From positions 715,184-779,183 of the forward strand of contig UESW01004241.1 in NCBI GenBank assembly GCA_900491605.1: a stretch of 64,000 bases of DNA, given 5' to 3'. The notes beneath the pieces were generated by a model. The model saw only the letters and a list, made by a program, of their open reading frames with translations, made no database searches and was not told the DNA's origin. Shown here in pieces: positions 33,125 to 43,800 of this stretch. The number at the start of each line of letters is the position of its first letter. Position 1 is the stretch's first letter. The position numbers and the translations under genes are program-made. Source of the DNA: Calamus simplicifolius (lineage: Eukaryota > Streptophyta > Magnoliopsida > Arecales > Arecaceae).

Positions 33125-34569
33125 TGTTGGCCCAGATGGCAACCCAAGAGGGGGGGGGGGGGTGAATTGGGTTCTTTAAAAAATTAGCCTTTTTAAAATA
33201 GTTTGCTTGAGATTAAAAGGCAAATGCAAGGTAACTATAAAGTGCAGTGAATAAGATAGAGATAGAGAAAGAGACAATGAACACGGCAAACACAAAAGAT
33301 TTTATAGTGGTTCGGTGTATCCAACACCTACGTCCACTCCCAAGATTCACTTGGGTCCACACTATAATCACCCTAGATTACAGCAGAGTTGTTTTACAAG
33401 CTCACAACTCGAACTTGTTGTTTTCCCGGGCGCACAACGAACCCAGCTGGTTTTCAAGGGCTCACCAGCATAAAAACCCTAACCCAAGCTTAACCAAGCT
33501 TGAACCGAGGTAAAACTACCTCCTCTAGTTCAATCCCCCAGATTGAACTAGGCACAAACAAAATAAGTATTGTTTTTGAATACAAAGCTCCTCAATGAGC
33601 AAATATACAAATTAAGAATAACAAGGTTTAGAAAAGCCTGATTTGAAGATTGGTTGGCTTTTGAGCTTTTCTTCTTTTCTTCTTTTCTTTTCCTCTTCTC
33701 CTTTGGAATGATGAATCAAGCCTCAGCTTTAATCCTCACAGTTGTTGCAGTTGAGAAGATTGGAAATGGAAGAAACGGAGCTTTTTTCTTCAATTTGGGA
33801 AATCCACTGACTTTGATTTGAGACGCCTTGGATTCCTCTTTGAGCTTTATGGAGTGGAAGGATTTGAGTTTGAAGGATTTTCTCTTGGATTTTAGGCTCA
33901 GAGATTTTCGGATATTTGATTTGAACTATTTCTCTTTTTCGTTCTATTTCTCCTCTCTCCCTCTCTTTGAATAAGAGTCTTCCCTTTATATAGATTTCTT
34001 TCACACCATTTTTGAAAGAAAGCTATCCGTTGGAGTGTACCTTGTGTCAAAATATATCCGTTAGAAATGAGGTAAAATAGAAATATTACCGTTAGAGCTG
34101 ATCTGGCAACTTGATTTTTCGTTCCAGGTGGGTTGGAGTCGACTCTAACTTTTCTGGAGTCGGCTCTAGCTCGAGGCATCTCAGAACGGTATTTCTGGAG
34201 TCGTCTCTGGCTTTTCTTGGGTCGACAAGATTCTTTTCCGGAGTCGACTCTAACTTACCCGGAGTCGACTCTAGGTCGGGGCCAGAAAAATTGACTTTCT
34301 GCTTCTTCTGTGAGAGTCGACTCTAACAGTCTCGGAGTCGACTCTAAAGTCCATGCCAGTTCCGGAGTCGGCTCTGTGAATCTCGGAGTCGACTCTAATG
34401 TCTGCAATTCTTACCTAGACATTAGATTCGATCCAGAACACTATGTAACTCCTGATTTTGATCATTCAATAGTCTTATAATCTGAAACACTAAATCAAAA
34501 TCATCAGAGCCTTCAAGAGTTATACTCAGATAGTTTTGTTAATCATCAAAATCATCAATTGGGTCAACA
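33125..34569 (-). repeat. SIRE-like element 5' LTR
   Basis: Partner of 22420-23861. It contains the same GAGTCGACTC array (about 34136-34400) and a minus-strand TATA box at about 33987-33996. It is followed by GGTGC at 34570-34574. Confidence 0.92.
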
Positions 34570-34574
34570 GGTGC

Positions 34575-35412
34575 CGACCTGGAGTCAATCTTTGGTGCCG
34601 ATGTTGCGCCGGTCTTTGGTACTGACCTGGAGTCGATCTTTGGTGCCGACGTTGCGCTAATCTTTGGTACCAACCTGGAGTCGATCTTTGGTGCCGACGT
34701 TGTATCGATCTTTGGTGCCGATGTTACATCAGTCTTTGGTACGGATGTTGTACCGATCTTTGGTGCCGACCTGGAGTTGATCTTTGGTGCCGACGTTGCA
34801 CCGGTCTTTGGTGTTGACCTGGAGTCGATCTTTGGTGCCGACATTGCGTCAATCTTTGGTGCCAATGTTGCGTCGGTCTTTGGTGCCAACCTGGCATCGG
34901 GCTTTGGTGCCGACCTGGAGCCGGTCTTTGGTGCCGACATTGCTGACCTGGCGTTGGGCTTTGGTGCCAACCTAGAGTCGGTCTTTGGTGCTGATGTTGC
35001 CGACCTAGCATCGGGCTTTGGTGCCGACCTAGCCTCGGTCTTTGGTACCGATGTTGCCGACCTGGCATCGGGCTTTGGTGCTAACCTGGAGTCGGTCTTT
35101 GGTACCGACGTTGCGCTGGTCTTTGGTGTCGACGTTGCCTCGATCTTTGGTGCCGACCTGGAGTTGATCTTTGGTGCCGACGTTGTGCCGGTCTTTGGTG
35201 CCGACGTTGCGCCAGTCTTTGGTGCCAACTTGGAGTCAATCTTTGGTGCCGATGTTGTGCCGGTCTTTGGTGCCGACCTGGAGTCGATCTTTGATGCCGA
35301 CGTTGCGCTGGTCTTTGGTGTTGACGTTGTGCCGATTTTTGGTGTTGACCTGGTATCGGGCTTTGGTGCCAACCTAGAGTCAGTCTTTGGTGCCAACATT
35401 GCCGACCTAGCA
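34575..35412. repeat. 24-bp minisatellite, right part (element B)
   Basis: This continues the array interrupted at 22414, with the same 'ctttggtgccgacctggagtc' units, about 35 copies. Together the two parts make roughly 90 copies, about 2.2 kb. It ends in unique sequence at 'gcatttggcttctatgc'. Confidence 0.92.
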
Positions 35413-35479
35413 TTTGGCTTCTATGCATGACCATCTTAATCTTTGATCGTTTCTATGAATGGTCGCAGGCGTTGAAGAT

Positions 35480-35774
35480 CTACAGTCCCTTCGGAATCCC
35501 AAAGACAAAGAGCCAGTTGAGGAAGAGAGCCGTTTGGATAGCGAGTGGTGGTGCTTTTGCTAGTGAACTTTTGCCCTTGCTTCTCTTGTGGAGGCGGAGC
35601 AGGGGGTTAACCTCCAGCTGCTCAGCCAGCGGAGGATGCCCCCCAGTGCGGCTAGTGGAGGCCTCTCGAGCACGTGTAACCGCCACCTTTGACCTAGAGG
35701 GGGGATAGAGATCTGTTGCTAGCCCCCGCAGATAGTTTGTTTCTCTCTGTCCCTTCCTTTCTATCGTGCCAATC
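35480..35774 (-). pseudogene. gag-start vestige and primer-binding site of element B
   Basis: A minus-strand ORF (ATG in the LTR at 35791) reads 'VAVTRAREASTSRTGGHPP', matching the gag N-terminus of element A ('MVMTRAQEVSTNHAGG'). It also has 'RSKGKSSLAKAPPLAIQ', matching element C ('LKSKSSLVRVPLLAVQ'). The gag core, zinc motif and all of pol are absent; the minisatellite follows instead. The primer-binding site next to the LTR (35757-35774) reads GATTGGCACGATAGAAAG. Confidence 0.65.
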
Positions 35775-36084
35775 TGTTGGCGCCAAATCATCCTCCTCGA
35801 GCTTCCGTGAGCGTTTGGTCGTCTTCTCTAGCGAGCCAAGGATCTTTCGGCGAGCTTCTCACGCTTGGGAACATGCAAAAGTCCCAGGAACCGAAGATTC
35901 CGATGGGGATCCTCTGACGCTCAAATTAGTGCTTGAGCAACAGCCGTGAGCTTGAGAAAGCTCGAAAGAGTGAGAGACTTAGAGAGGTGCTCCCTCTGAG
36001 CGTATGAGTGTTTTGGAGTTATGTGTTGTGTTACCTGGTCGGAGGATTTCTTTTACCCATTTTATTGGTGCTTAGAGCCTGCCA

Positions 36085-36205
36085 GTCTTGGGGCATGATC
36101 ACTTGTTAGAGCATTGATGATGGGGGCAGCACAGTGGGGCCAGTCTTGGGGCATGATCACTTGTCCGAGCATTGATGATGGGGCAGCACAGTGGGGCTGG
36201 CCTCC
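36085..36205. repeat. about 60-bp local duplication
   Basis: 'cagtcttggggcatgatcac' through 'gcacagtggggc' occurs twice in succession here but only once in the partner LTR (about 18687-18745). The duplication therefore arose after B inserted. Confidence 0.8.
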
Positions 36206-37845
36206 ATGTAATTTGTCAAAGCTGCAGGTTGTGTCCCATCAAATATGGATGGCTGCATGATTGGCAGGTGCTACTTGATTTGGACAACTGTTGCAGCCTG
36301 TTATAAGGCATGGGCCCATTATGGCATTTGCCAGATGTGTCCCTCATGCCATTCTTTCGTTGTCCTGTGCGGACATTGATGGAGTTAGGCACGCGAGGCC
36401 CTACAAGGTGGCCGCAGGAAGGGTGGTCACCGCTGTTAGGTAGGCATTGCCTTTGGATGCATGTAGCTCCAAGAAGAGTGACTCCATGCGCATGACTTCA
36501 CGTCCTTGAATTGTTGCATGAAGAAGGAGAGGAGTGGTCCCCACCCCCATGCATAGGACTCCACTTCTTTGGTTTGCTGCATGTCCTGTGGAAGCCATAG
36601 GGGATGGAGCTTGTGCCGTCCGAGGCTGAGTCAGGAGGTGGCTGGTACGAAGAGAGAGCCGGGTCCAAGAGCAGGACCCGACAGGTTGAGGCCGACGTCG
36701 ATGAGGAGGCTGAGGCCGATGCCGATGAGGAGGCTGATGCCAAGGCCGAGTAGGAGTAGAGGCTGACATGGGATGCCGAGGCCGACTCCGGAGGTCGAGT
36801 AGAAGAGGCCGACTTTGGAGGCTGAGGCCAACTCCGAAGGCCGAGGCCAACACGGGAGGCCGAGTCCGAAACAAGGGACGGGGACAGAGTCGAGTCCGTG
36901 GAGTCGGGACCATCCAGATAATGGGGTCGGAAGCCTTCGGTGGATTCTGAAGTCGGGTTTGCCATTGGGGAAGACCGAGAGCAGGGACCAGGGACAGCTG
37001 TCGGGGAAGTTGGAGTCAGGGGTTGCTAGGACGAAGAGAGAGCTGAGTTCGAGAGTAGGACCCGACAGGCTGAGGCCGACACCGACGAGGAGGCCGAGGT
37101 CGATGCCAAGGCCGAGTAGGAGTAGAGGCCGACACGGGAGGCCGAGGCTGACTCTGAAGGTTGAGTAGAAGAGGTCGACTTCAGAGGTTGAGGCCGATTC
37201 CGAAGGCCGAGGCCGACACGGGAGGTCGAGTCTGAAACAGGGGATGAGGACAGAGCCGAGTTCGTGGAGATGGGACTGTCCGAATAATGGGGTCGGAAGC
37301 TTTCGGTGGATTCTGAAGTCGGGTCTGCCGTCGAGGAAGACCGAGAGCAGGGATCAGGGATAGTTGTCGGGGAAGTTGGAGTCAGGAGCTTGAGGCTGTG
37401 CCATTGGGAGTCGGTGATGGTTGCTAGGAGCTGTCCGTGCCCGAGGACGTGAAGTCGGCACAAGGAATCGGAGCCCGGGGGCGTATGGCCTCGGTAGCCG
37501 AGGCTGGCTTCGGTCAGGAGTTGAGAGAAGACTGAACGTTGTTGGGACTTTACGGAGTTAAGAGCCGAAGCTGAGACTTGAAAGAGAAACAGGTTCAAGA
37601 GCAGGACCCGATAAGTTGAAGCCAATATCAATACTAATACCGATGCTGAGTAAGAGTAAAGGCCGAGACCAGCTTTGAAGGTCGAGTAGAAAATGCCTAC
37701 TTCGAAGGCTGAGGTTGACATAAGATGCCGAGTGCGAAACAGGGGAGTTCGGGACTGTTCGGAGCTGTCCATAGAGTCGGGTAGCAACTGGGACAGGAGC
37801 AAAGGCCGATGAGGATGGGCTAACAAGCTGATGCCGAGGCCGAGT

Positions 37846-37855
37846 GTGAGGTCTG
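37846..37855. repeat. 10-bp target-site duplication GTGAGGTCTG, left copy
   Basis: Repeated exactly at 39112-39121. The partner LTR of B has a single related copy (about 20434-20443). Confidence 0.9.
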
Positions 37856-37910
37856 GGAAAAGATTTTGTACACCGCCTCTGGTGCAGCAAGTCTTATGTG
37901 GGCTGCACCG
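37856..37910 (+). repeat. left terminal inverted repeat
   Basis: The first 19 bases match the reverse complement of the right end with two differences. Beyond them, 'tgcagcaagtcttatgtggg' pairs with the right end's 'tgtaataagttctacgtgga' mostly through C/T and G/A differences, as methylated plant DNA would accumulate. Confidence 0.75.
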
Positions 37911-38939
37911 CTCGTTTTAATGGGTCCACATACGCACGACACCCATTAAAAAATGTTAAAACATCCCAAAAGAAAAACTTACGACACCCTAGTTTTAAGC
38001 TCACGACACCGTAGTAAAAAAGTGAAGACACCCATTCATAAAGAAAAAAAAACTCACGATTTTAAACTCACGACACCTTAGTTTTAAGCTTAAGACAGCC
38101 GTTCAGAAAAGGTATATGTACACAACTTCCAAAAAAAAAAGCCATCTGACGTGCATTAATACCGGTTCAGCTTTTTGTTGGAATCTGTGTACAGACACTT
38201 TTTCTAAACGGATGTCTTAAGCTTAAAACTAGGGTGTCGTGAGTTTAAAACTAGGATGTCGTGAATTTTTTTTTCTTTTTAAATGGGTGTCGTGGCTTTA
38301 TAACTACGGTGTCGTGGCTTTATAACCAAGGTGTCATAAATATTTTTTTGCTTTTTTAATAGGTGTCTTTATTTTGACATGAAGTGCATTAATACCAGTT
38401 TTTTTTGAAAGTTGTATATAGACGAGTGGGTATCGTGGCTTTATAACTACGGTGTCGTGGCTTTATAACCAGGGTGTCGTAAGTATTTTTTTGCTTTTTT
38501 TAATAGGTATCTTTATTTTGACATGACATGCATTAATACTAGCTTTTTTGGAATTTGTGTACAGACGAGTGGATGTCGTGGCTTTATAAATATGGTGTCG
38601 TGGCTTTATAAATATGGTGTCGTAAGTATTTTTTTCTTTTTTAACGGTGTCTTAGTTTTATAACTACGATGTCGTGGCTTTAAAACTAGGGTGTCGTAAG
38701 GTTTTTTTTTTGCTTTCTTAATAGCTATTTAATTTTGATGTGACGTGCATTAATACCCGTTCAAATTTTTTTTTTGAAATATGTACAAATACCTTTTTGA
38801 ACGGGTGTCTTAAGTTTAAAACTAGGGTATCGTCCGTTTAAAACTAGGATGTCGTGAGTTTTTTTACGGGTGTCTTGACTATATAATTACGGTATCGTAA
38901 GTTTAAAACTAGGGTGTCGTTAGTTTTATCTTGAAATAT

Positions 38940-39041
<102 letters not shown>

Positions 39042-39056
39042 ATCAATAAAAAAAAA

Positions 39057-39111
39057 TAATGTAATCCACGTAGAACTTATTACATCAAAAATGATGTACA
39101 AAACCTTTTCC
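39057..39111 (-). repeat. right terminal inverted repeat
   Basis: Reverse complement partner of 37856-37910; see that entry. Confidence 0.75.
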
Positions 39112-39160
39112 GTGAGGTCTGATCTGAGTACGATGATCATTGTCTCTATTGGGCCCATCA

Positions 39161-39165
39161 AAGGT
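39161..39165. repeat. target-site duplication AAGGT, right copy (element B)
   Basis: Exact repeat of 18370-18374. Confidence 0.9.
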
Positions 39166-40569
39166 CGTGCGTAATATTCTTGAAAAATAACTTAAAAGAA
39201 TCCTCCTTCACGGTTTATTGTTCCATTTTGAGCTTTTAATATCATAGGTTTGCTGGCAGTCCTGCTGCCAGAACACTGCACGAGGCCTCTGCTTTTGGGA
39301 TAATGAATAGATATTGAAAATTGGGTGGGGATTTTGGTACTGCCTTCTGACGCTGTGAATTGGGGAGTTTTTGTTGTAAAATATTTTCTTTGTGACAACA
39401 GCTTTGTATATTCGTTGATTATGAGCTGATTGATTTTTCGCAGCACGTTCTTGGGAAGTTTAATCCCAGGTGAAACAGAACATGCGGTGAGTTACCGTTC
39501 TTTACAGTGGGTGGGATGATTTTCTTTTACTATTTCCAACTTGCCAACCTTCTCAACTATACTCAGCTCGTTGAGTATTGATATATTTTTATTTTTATAT
39601 TTTATTATGAGTTTGATTTATGTTTGTAGATGTTACTGTAGCTTTTACCTTAATCATTAACTTACCAACATTTTTTCTTTATCCGAATTTAAGAACAGCT
39701 ATCTAGCTCAAATTAAATGTAGCACTAATTAAGAATAAATTAAAAAAATAATTTAAATAGTTTAAATATTAAATAATTTAATAAATATAAGAAATTAAGA
39801 TAGCTTAGAAATTATAAGAAAATTTTAAAATTTTTATATTTTAAAGAAATATGTTTATAAACTGAATAAAGTGGAAAAAATAATATAGTTAATTTTAATT
39901 AGTGTGAAATCAGTGTTTTTTTTGAGTTTAATTGCAAAGTAAGTTTTCTTCTGGACTTTATTTAATGAATTACTTGCGGTATTACAAGGGAATAATTAGA
40001 TTTATACATTTCCTGTCTACCTTGCGAAAATATCTATGCACTTATACACCTATTCAAGACTAGCTCAAATTTTTTTTTAAAATGTACCTACAATTTAAGA
40101 CTGACTTACTTTGTTTATGCCCCACCAAATTTACAAATTAAAAGCCTCCAAAGCAACACTTTTATTTTCTTATCTTTCTTTCTTAAAAAAAAAAAATAAT
40201 AAAAATAAAAATCAAAATACATATCAATATTTATTTATTTATTTATTTATTAAAATTATTTTTATTATTTTAAAATAATAAAAAAAAAAAACTCTTACTT
40301 TCGATATGTTTAAAATAAAAAATTATTTTTACATCTACTTTTATCACCATACCTACCTTCATTGCTATCGTTCTTATGATTACTTTCACTGCATTACCAT
40401 CGGTATTCTAATCGTCACCCGAATGACGGGAAGGGAAACCGGAGCCAAAGCGCCCGCCTCCCGAGCTCTCGCTAGACCACAACGCAATGAGCCCCGACTC
40501 CTCCGGCCGAAACACGCTACGGAAAAGGGCAGTAGAACTCGAGCCCTCTTTGATCTTTAATTCTTATAT
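39166..40569. other. AT-rich host DNA upstream of the SurE gene
   Basis: No ORF or repeat family was recognised. A short GC-rich island at 40420-40550 ('gccgaaacacgctacgg') precedes the presumed promoter and may be regulatory or a decayed insertion. Confidence 0.4.
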
Positions 40570-40577
40570 TATAAATA
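40570..40577 (+). promoter_or_regulatory. candidate TATA box of the SurE gene
   Basis: TATAAATA, about 243 bp upstream of the presumed ATG, is followed by a strongly pyrimidine-rich leader (40585-40800) of the kind common in plant 5' UTRs. Confidence 0.4.
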
Positions 40578-40819
40578 TACATACCCTTCTCTTTCCCCAA
40601 CTTTTTTTTAACCCATTTTATTAGTTATTCTCTCTCTTCCGCCTCTTCTCACTCTTCTTTCCCTCTGACTCGGAAATACCAAACCGAATCCCTCTCCCTC
40701 TCCCTCTCCTTTTACCTCCTCGTATACTCTCAGAATCTCTCATTCCCTTTCTCCCTTCCGTCTTCTCTCCTCCTCCTCCTCCTCCTCCTCCTATCCCTGG
40801 ACTATATAAGGTTGTAGTA

Positions 40820-43800
40820 ATGACGACGGACTCGATGTCTCTCAAGAACAACCATCTGCCCCCCTCCCTCGTCTCTAATCTCCAGAGCGTCCTCGCCGCC
40901 CGGCGCGGCGGCGAAGTAGGCGACGGCGATGCCAAGCCTGGAGAGGAGGAACCCCAGGTCGCTCCCTTCTCCTCCTCTCCTCCTCCTCCGCGGCCGCCGA
41001 GGAGTCTGGGGACGGATCCAAGAAGCCTGTCGTCCTCGTGACCAATGGCGAAGGCATTGGCTCCCCGGGGCTCGCCGCCCTCGTCGGGGCCCTCGTCCGC
41101 GGCGGCCAGTGCGACGTACACGTGTGCGCCCCCGAATCGTGAGTCCCGTCTGTCCCTTCTTTGGCTCTTTATCTCAAGATTTGTGATGCGGCTATTTTTT
41201 GGTTAAATTTAGCAATAATTGTTTCTTTTTGGATTTGATTTGTCTCTGTTATCTTCTTGATTGGATTCTTTGGTTTTTTTTTTTTTTTTTTTGTGGCTGC
41301 TTGTCCAAAAATGCGGGTTTGTTCCTTTTCTCGAGTTGGTGTTTTGGGCTGCTTGTGATTTGAGTTAGCTACAGTAAGGTTCGCTGAATTATATTTGTGG
41401 ATATATTTTGTCTTCTTCGTTTCTTTCGCTTTGGTTTGATTCCATTGTTGGCTTGGTGGGTTTTGGATGAACGGGATGAGGTTGTTGGATATGGGTAGGT
41501 ACTGGCAATGATGTTGTCGGAGTTCTTGGTTGTTTGTAACCTTTTTCTTTTCTTTTTGGAAAAAAAGGGACAAGTCTGCCTCGGGTCATTCAGTCACCGT
41601 TCGTGAGATCGTGGCCGTAACTTCTGCAGAGTTTAATGGTGCCACGGCTTTTGAAGTTTCTGGTGAGATCTTCTTTCGGTGGATTTTTGACATTTTTTCC
41701 TCTTAAGCTCCATTTTTTTTTTTTGATATTAAATTGTGATTCCAGTTCATTAGATTGTTATTTCTAGATTGATTTATTGGAAATAACATTCAAGTTTGTG
41801 ATATTGGAACTTGGATTTTGAAGACCTTATTTTGTGAGGGCGAGCAAGAATCTATTTATATTTTAACTGGGGATTGATCTTGCTTCTTCTGACAGGAACT
41901 CCTGCTGATTGTGTCTCCCTGGCTTTGTCAGGCGCGTTGTTTTCTTCGTCCAGGCCAGCATTGGTATTTGTGATATATATATTTCATTGAATTAGCTGTT
42001 AAAATTGATGTCAATGTTGTACCTTTCCTTTTTGGGACTTGAGAATGTTTAATATGATATATCACAGGTCATCAGTGGTATTACAAGGGATCAAACTGTG
42101 GCCATCACATGTAAGTATGCAGGCCTTCTCTCTTTTTTCTCCTTGCTTTCCTCTGGATTGGTCGCCAAATAATGACTTTAGCCTTCTTTTATTTGGTGAG
42201 AGGTGTTATTTTATATTCTTCGTATTAACTCATATTATGTTCCTCAGATATGCAAGCTCCATGATTCATGTTCGATATCGAGATCTTTATAATATCTCCT
42301 TTTATTGCACATTTTATTCCTTCCATGCATTTGAATCAGGTCAATGTTAGACTTTTTTATGTAAATGTTGTATGTTGATTCAGTTCTCTCATCTCCTGTG
42401 AAAATTTGTATAGTTTCTACTCTGGAGCTGTTGCTGGGGCTAGAGAGGCTTTACTGTGCGGAGTACCGTCACTTACAATCTCGTTGAATTGGTAAATGAT
42501 TCCTTCTTTGTTGTTATGGTCTTTTGCTTGATCAATTTCTATGTATATCTCAGACTTTGGAAATTGATTACTTCTGCTAGGAGGAAGGATGAAAGCCAAG
42601 AAAGTGATTTCAAGGATGCTGTTGAAGTTTGTTTACCACTAATACATGCTGTCATGAGGGATATTGAAAAGGGACTTTTCCCAGAAAGTTGCCTGCTGAG
42701 CATAGAAATTCCTACATCCCCTTCTACAAACAAGGTTTGCCTTTGCATTGTATTTTCCTCTTCTAAATTAGAGAAAGTTGTATTTTCCTTTATTCCCCAA
42801 TTTCGATGATGTCTTGTCTTATTTGCTTTGCTGTTTCTCTGTGATATTTGTGTGATATCTCTTCATTTTTTCCCTAACCTAACATTTTATAGTTTCAATG
42901 TTGTCTTGTCTTATTTGCTGATTATTCTAGCACATTGCCTGATAATTATTTGGAAATGTTGCACATTCACAATTATAATTTTATCATTCCAGTGTGTGTG
43001 AGTTACCGAACTTATTTTCCTTTTCCTCCTCTTTACTTTTCTTCTATGAATTGTTTCTTGATACACATACATCTTGATGTGCATTTGTTCATGGCAGTTT
43101 GACTGCTTCCATATTGGATACTATCCTTGTTGCTGTTCTAGGATTGCTGCATAGTTACAGTTCTTAAACAACTTCAGGCAAGATTGGTGGTTGCTCATTA
43201 CAATACATGAGCTAGGTTTATATGCAACGAGTCCATACAACATAACTAGTGTCTCTTGTCACCAATGATTTGTGTTCATCACTATATATGCTAATACGAT
43301 GGCATACATGAACCTCACATTGATAAAGACTTGGGTTTCTGCTGTCTGCTGCACCTGCACCAGGTCCAAAATCTGAGTGCCATGAATGTCTCCTGCTTTT
43401 CTATTCACCATTTCCATCTTTTATCTCTTCAAACTGAAAACCGTCCTTTGTGGTCTGGTTGAGTCCTGAGTGGTGCTTAAGAACTGTCAGATGTGAGAGT
43501 TTGATATCATGCCAAATTATTCTTATATCAAAAGCTTAAATACCGTAGGTATGGGCTGTGGACATCATCCTTGTCAAAGTAATTCTTGAAAGTCATGTGA
43601 ATCCACTCTCTTGGAGCTCCATGCGGTTATTTGTTCCGAGAAAAAGCAGGCTCAACATCTGATTTTGTTGAAAATAGTACTTTATGACATCATCCTTCCA
43701 AAAGGTTTAAATTTTGTTTCCCAGCATGTAGTGGCACAATGGTTGTACTAGCCATGCCTAACCAACAGAAGATACATGTTATCATTAGGAGAAGAAACTG

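Larger units (their letters stand above)
29621..33532 (-). repeat. 1.95-kb tandem duplication inside the SIRE-like element
   Basis: Unit 1 spans 29621-31547 and unit 2 spans 31548-33532. Each contains the same gag segment, leader, tRNA-Met primer-binding site and the first 408 bp of LTR as drawn on the + strand. At the junction (31541-31551) LTR sequence runs straight into gag sequence through a shared 'ccca'. The two units differ by many one- or two-base indels. Confidence 0.88.
22420..34569 (-). mobile_element. SIRE-like Ty1/copia retrotransposon nested in element B
   Basis: This is a 12.15-kb element with LTRs of 1442 bp (left) and 1445 bp (right) that are nearly identical by eye, both starting TGTTGGCCCAGATGG and ending GGGTCAACA. 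A tRNA-Met primer-binding site lies left of the right LTR, so the sense is minus. The order gag-protease-integrase-RT-RNase H is that of Ty1/copia. An extra ORF after RNase H, long LTRs and this style of gag indicate the SIRE/Maximus lineage. A tandem duplication repeats gag, leader, primer-binding site and part of the LTR. All ORFs are interrupted. Confidence 0.92.

Noticed and set aside
40803..40809. TATATAA as TATA box of the SurE gene
   Set aside because: Only 11 bp before the ATG. The TATAAATA at 40570 fits a promoter better.
42039..42350. 103-codon ORF in the SurE locus
   Set aside because: Starts in an intron, crosses exon 4 in the wrong phase and continues into the next intron.
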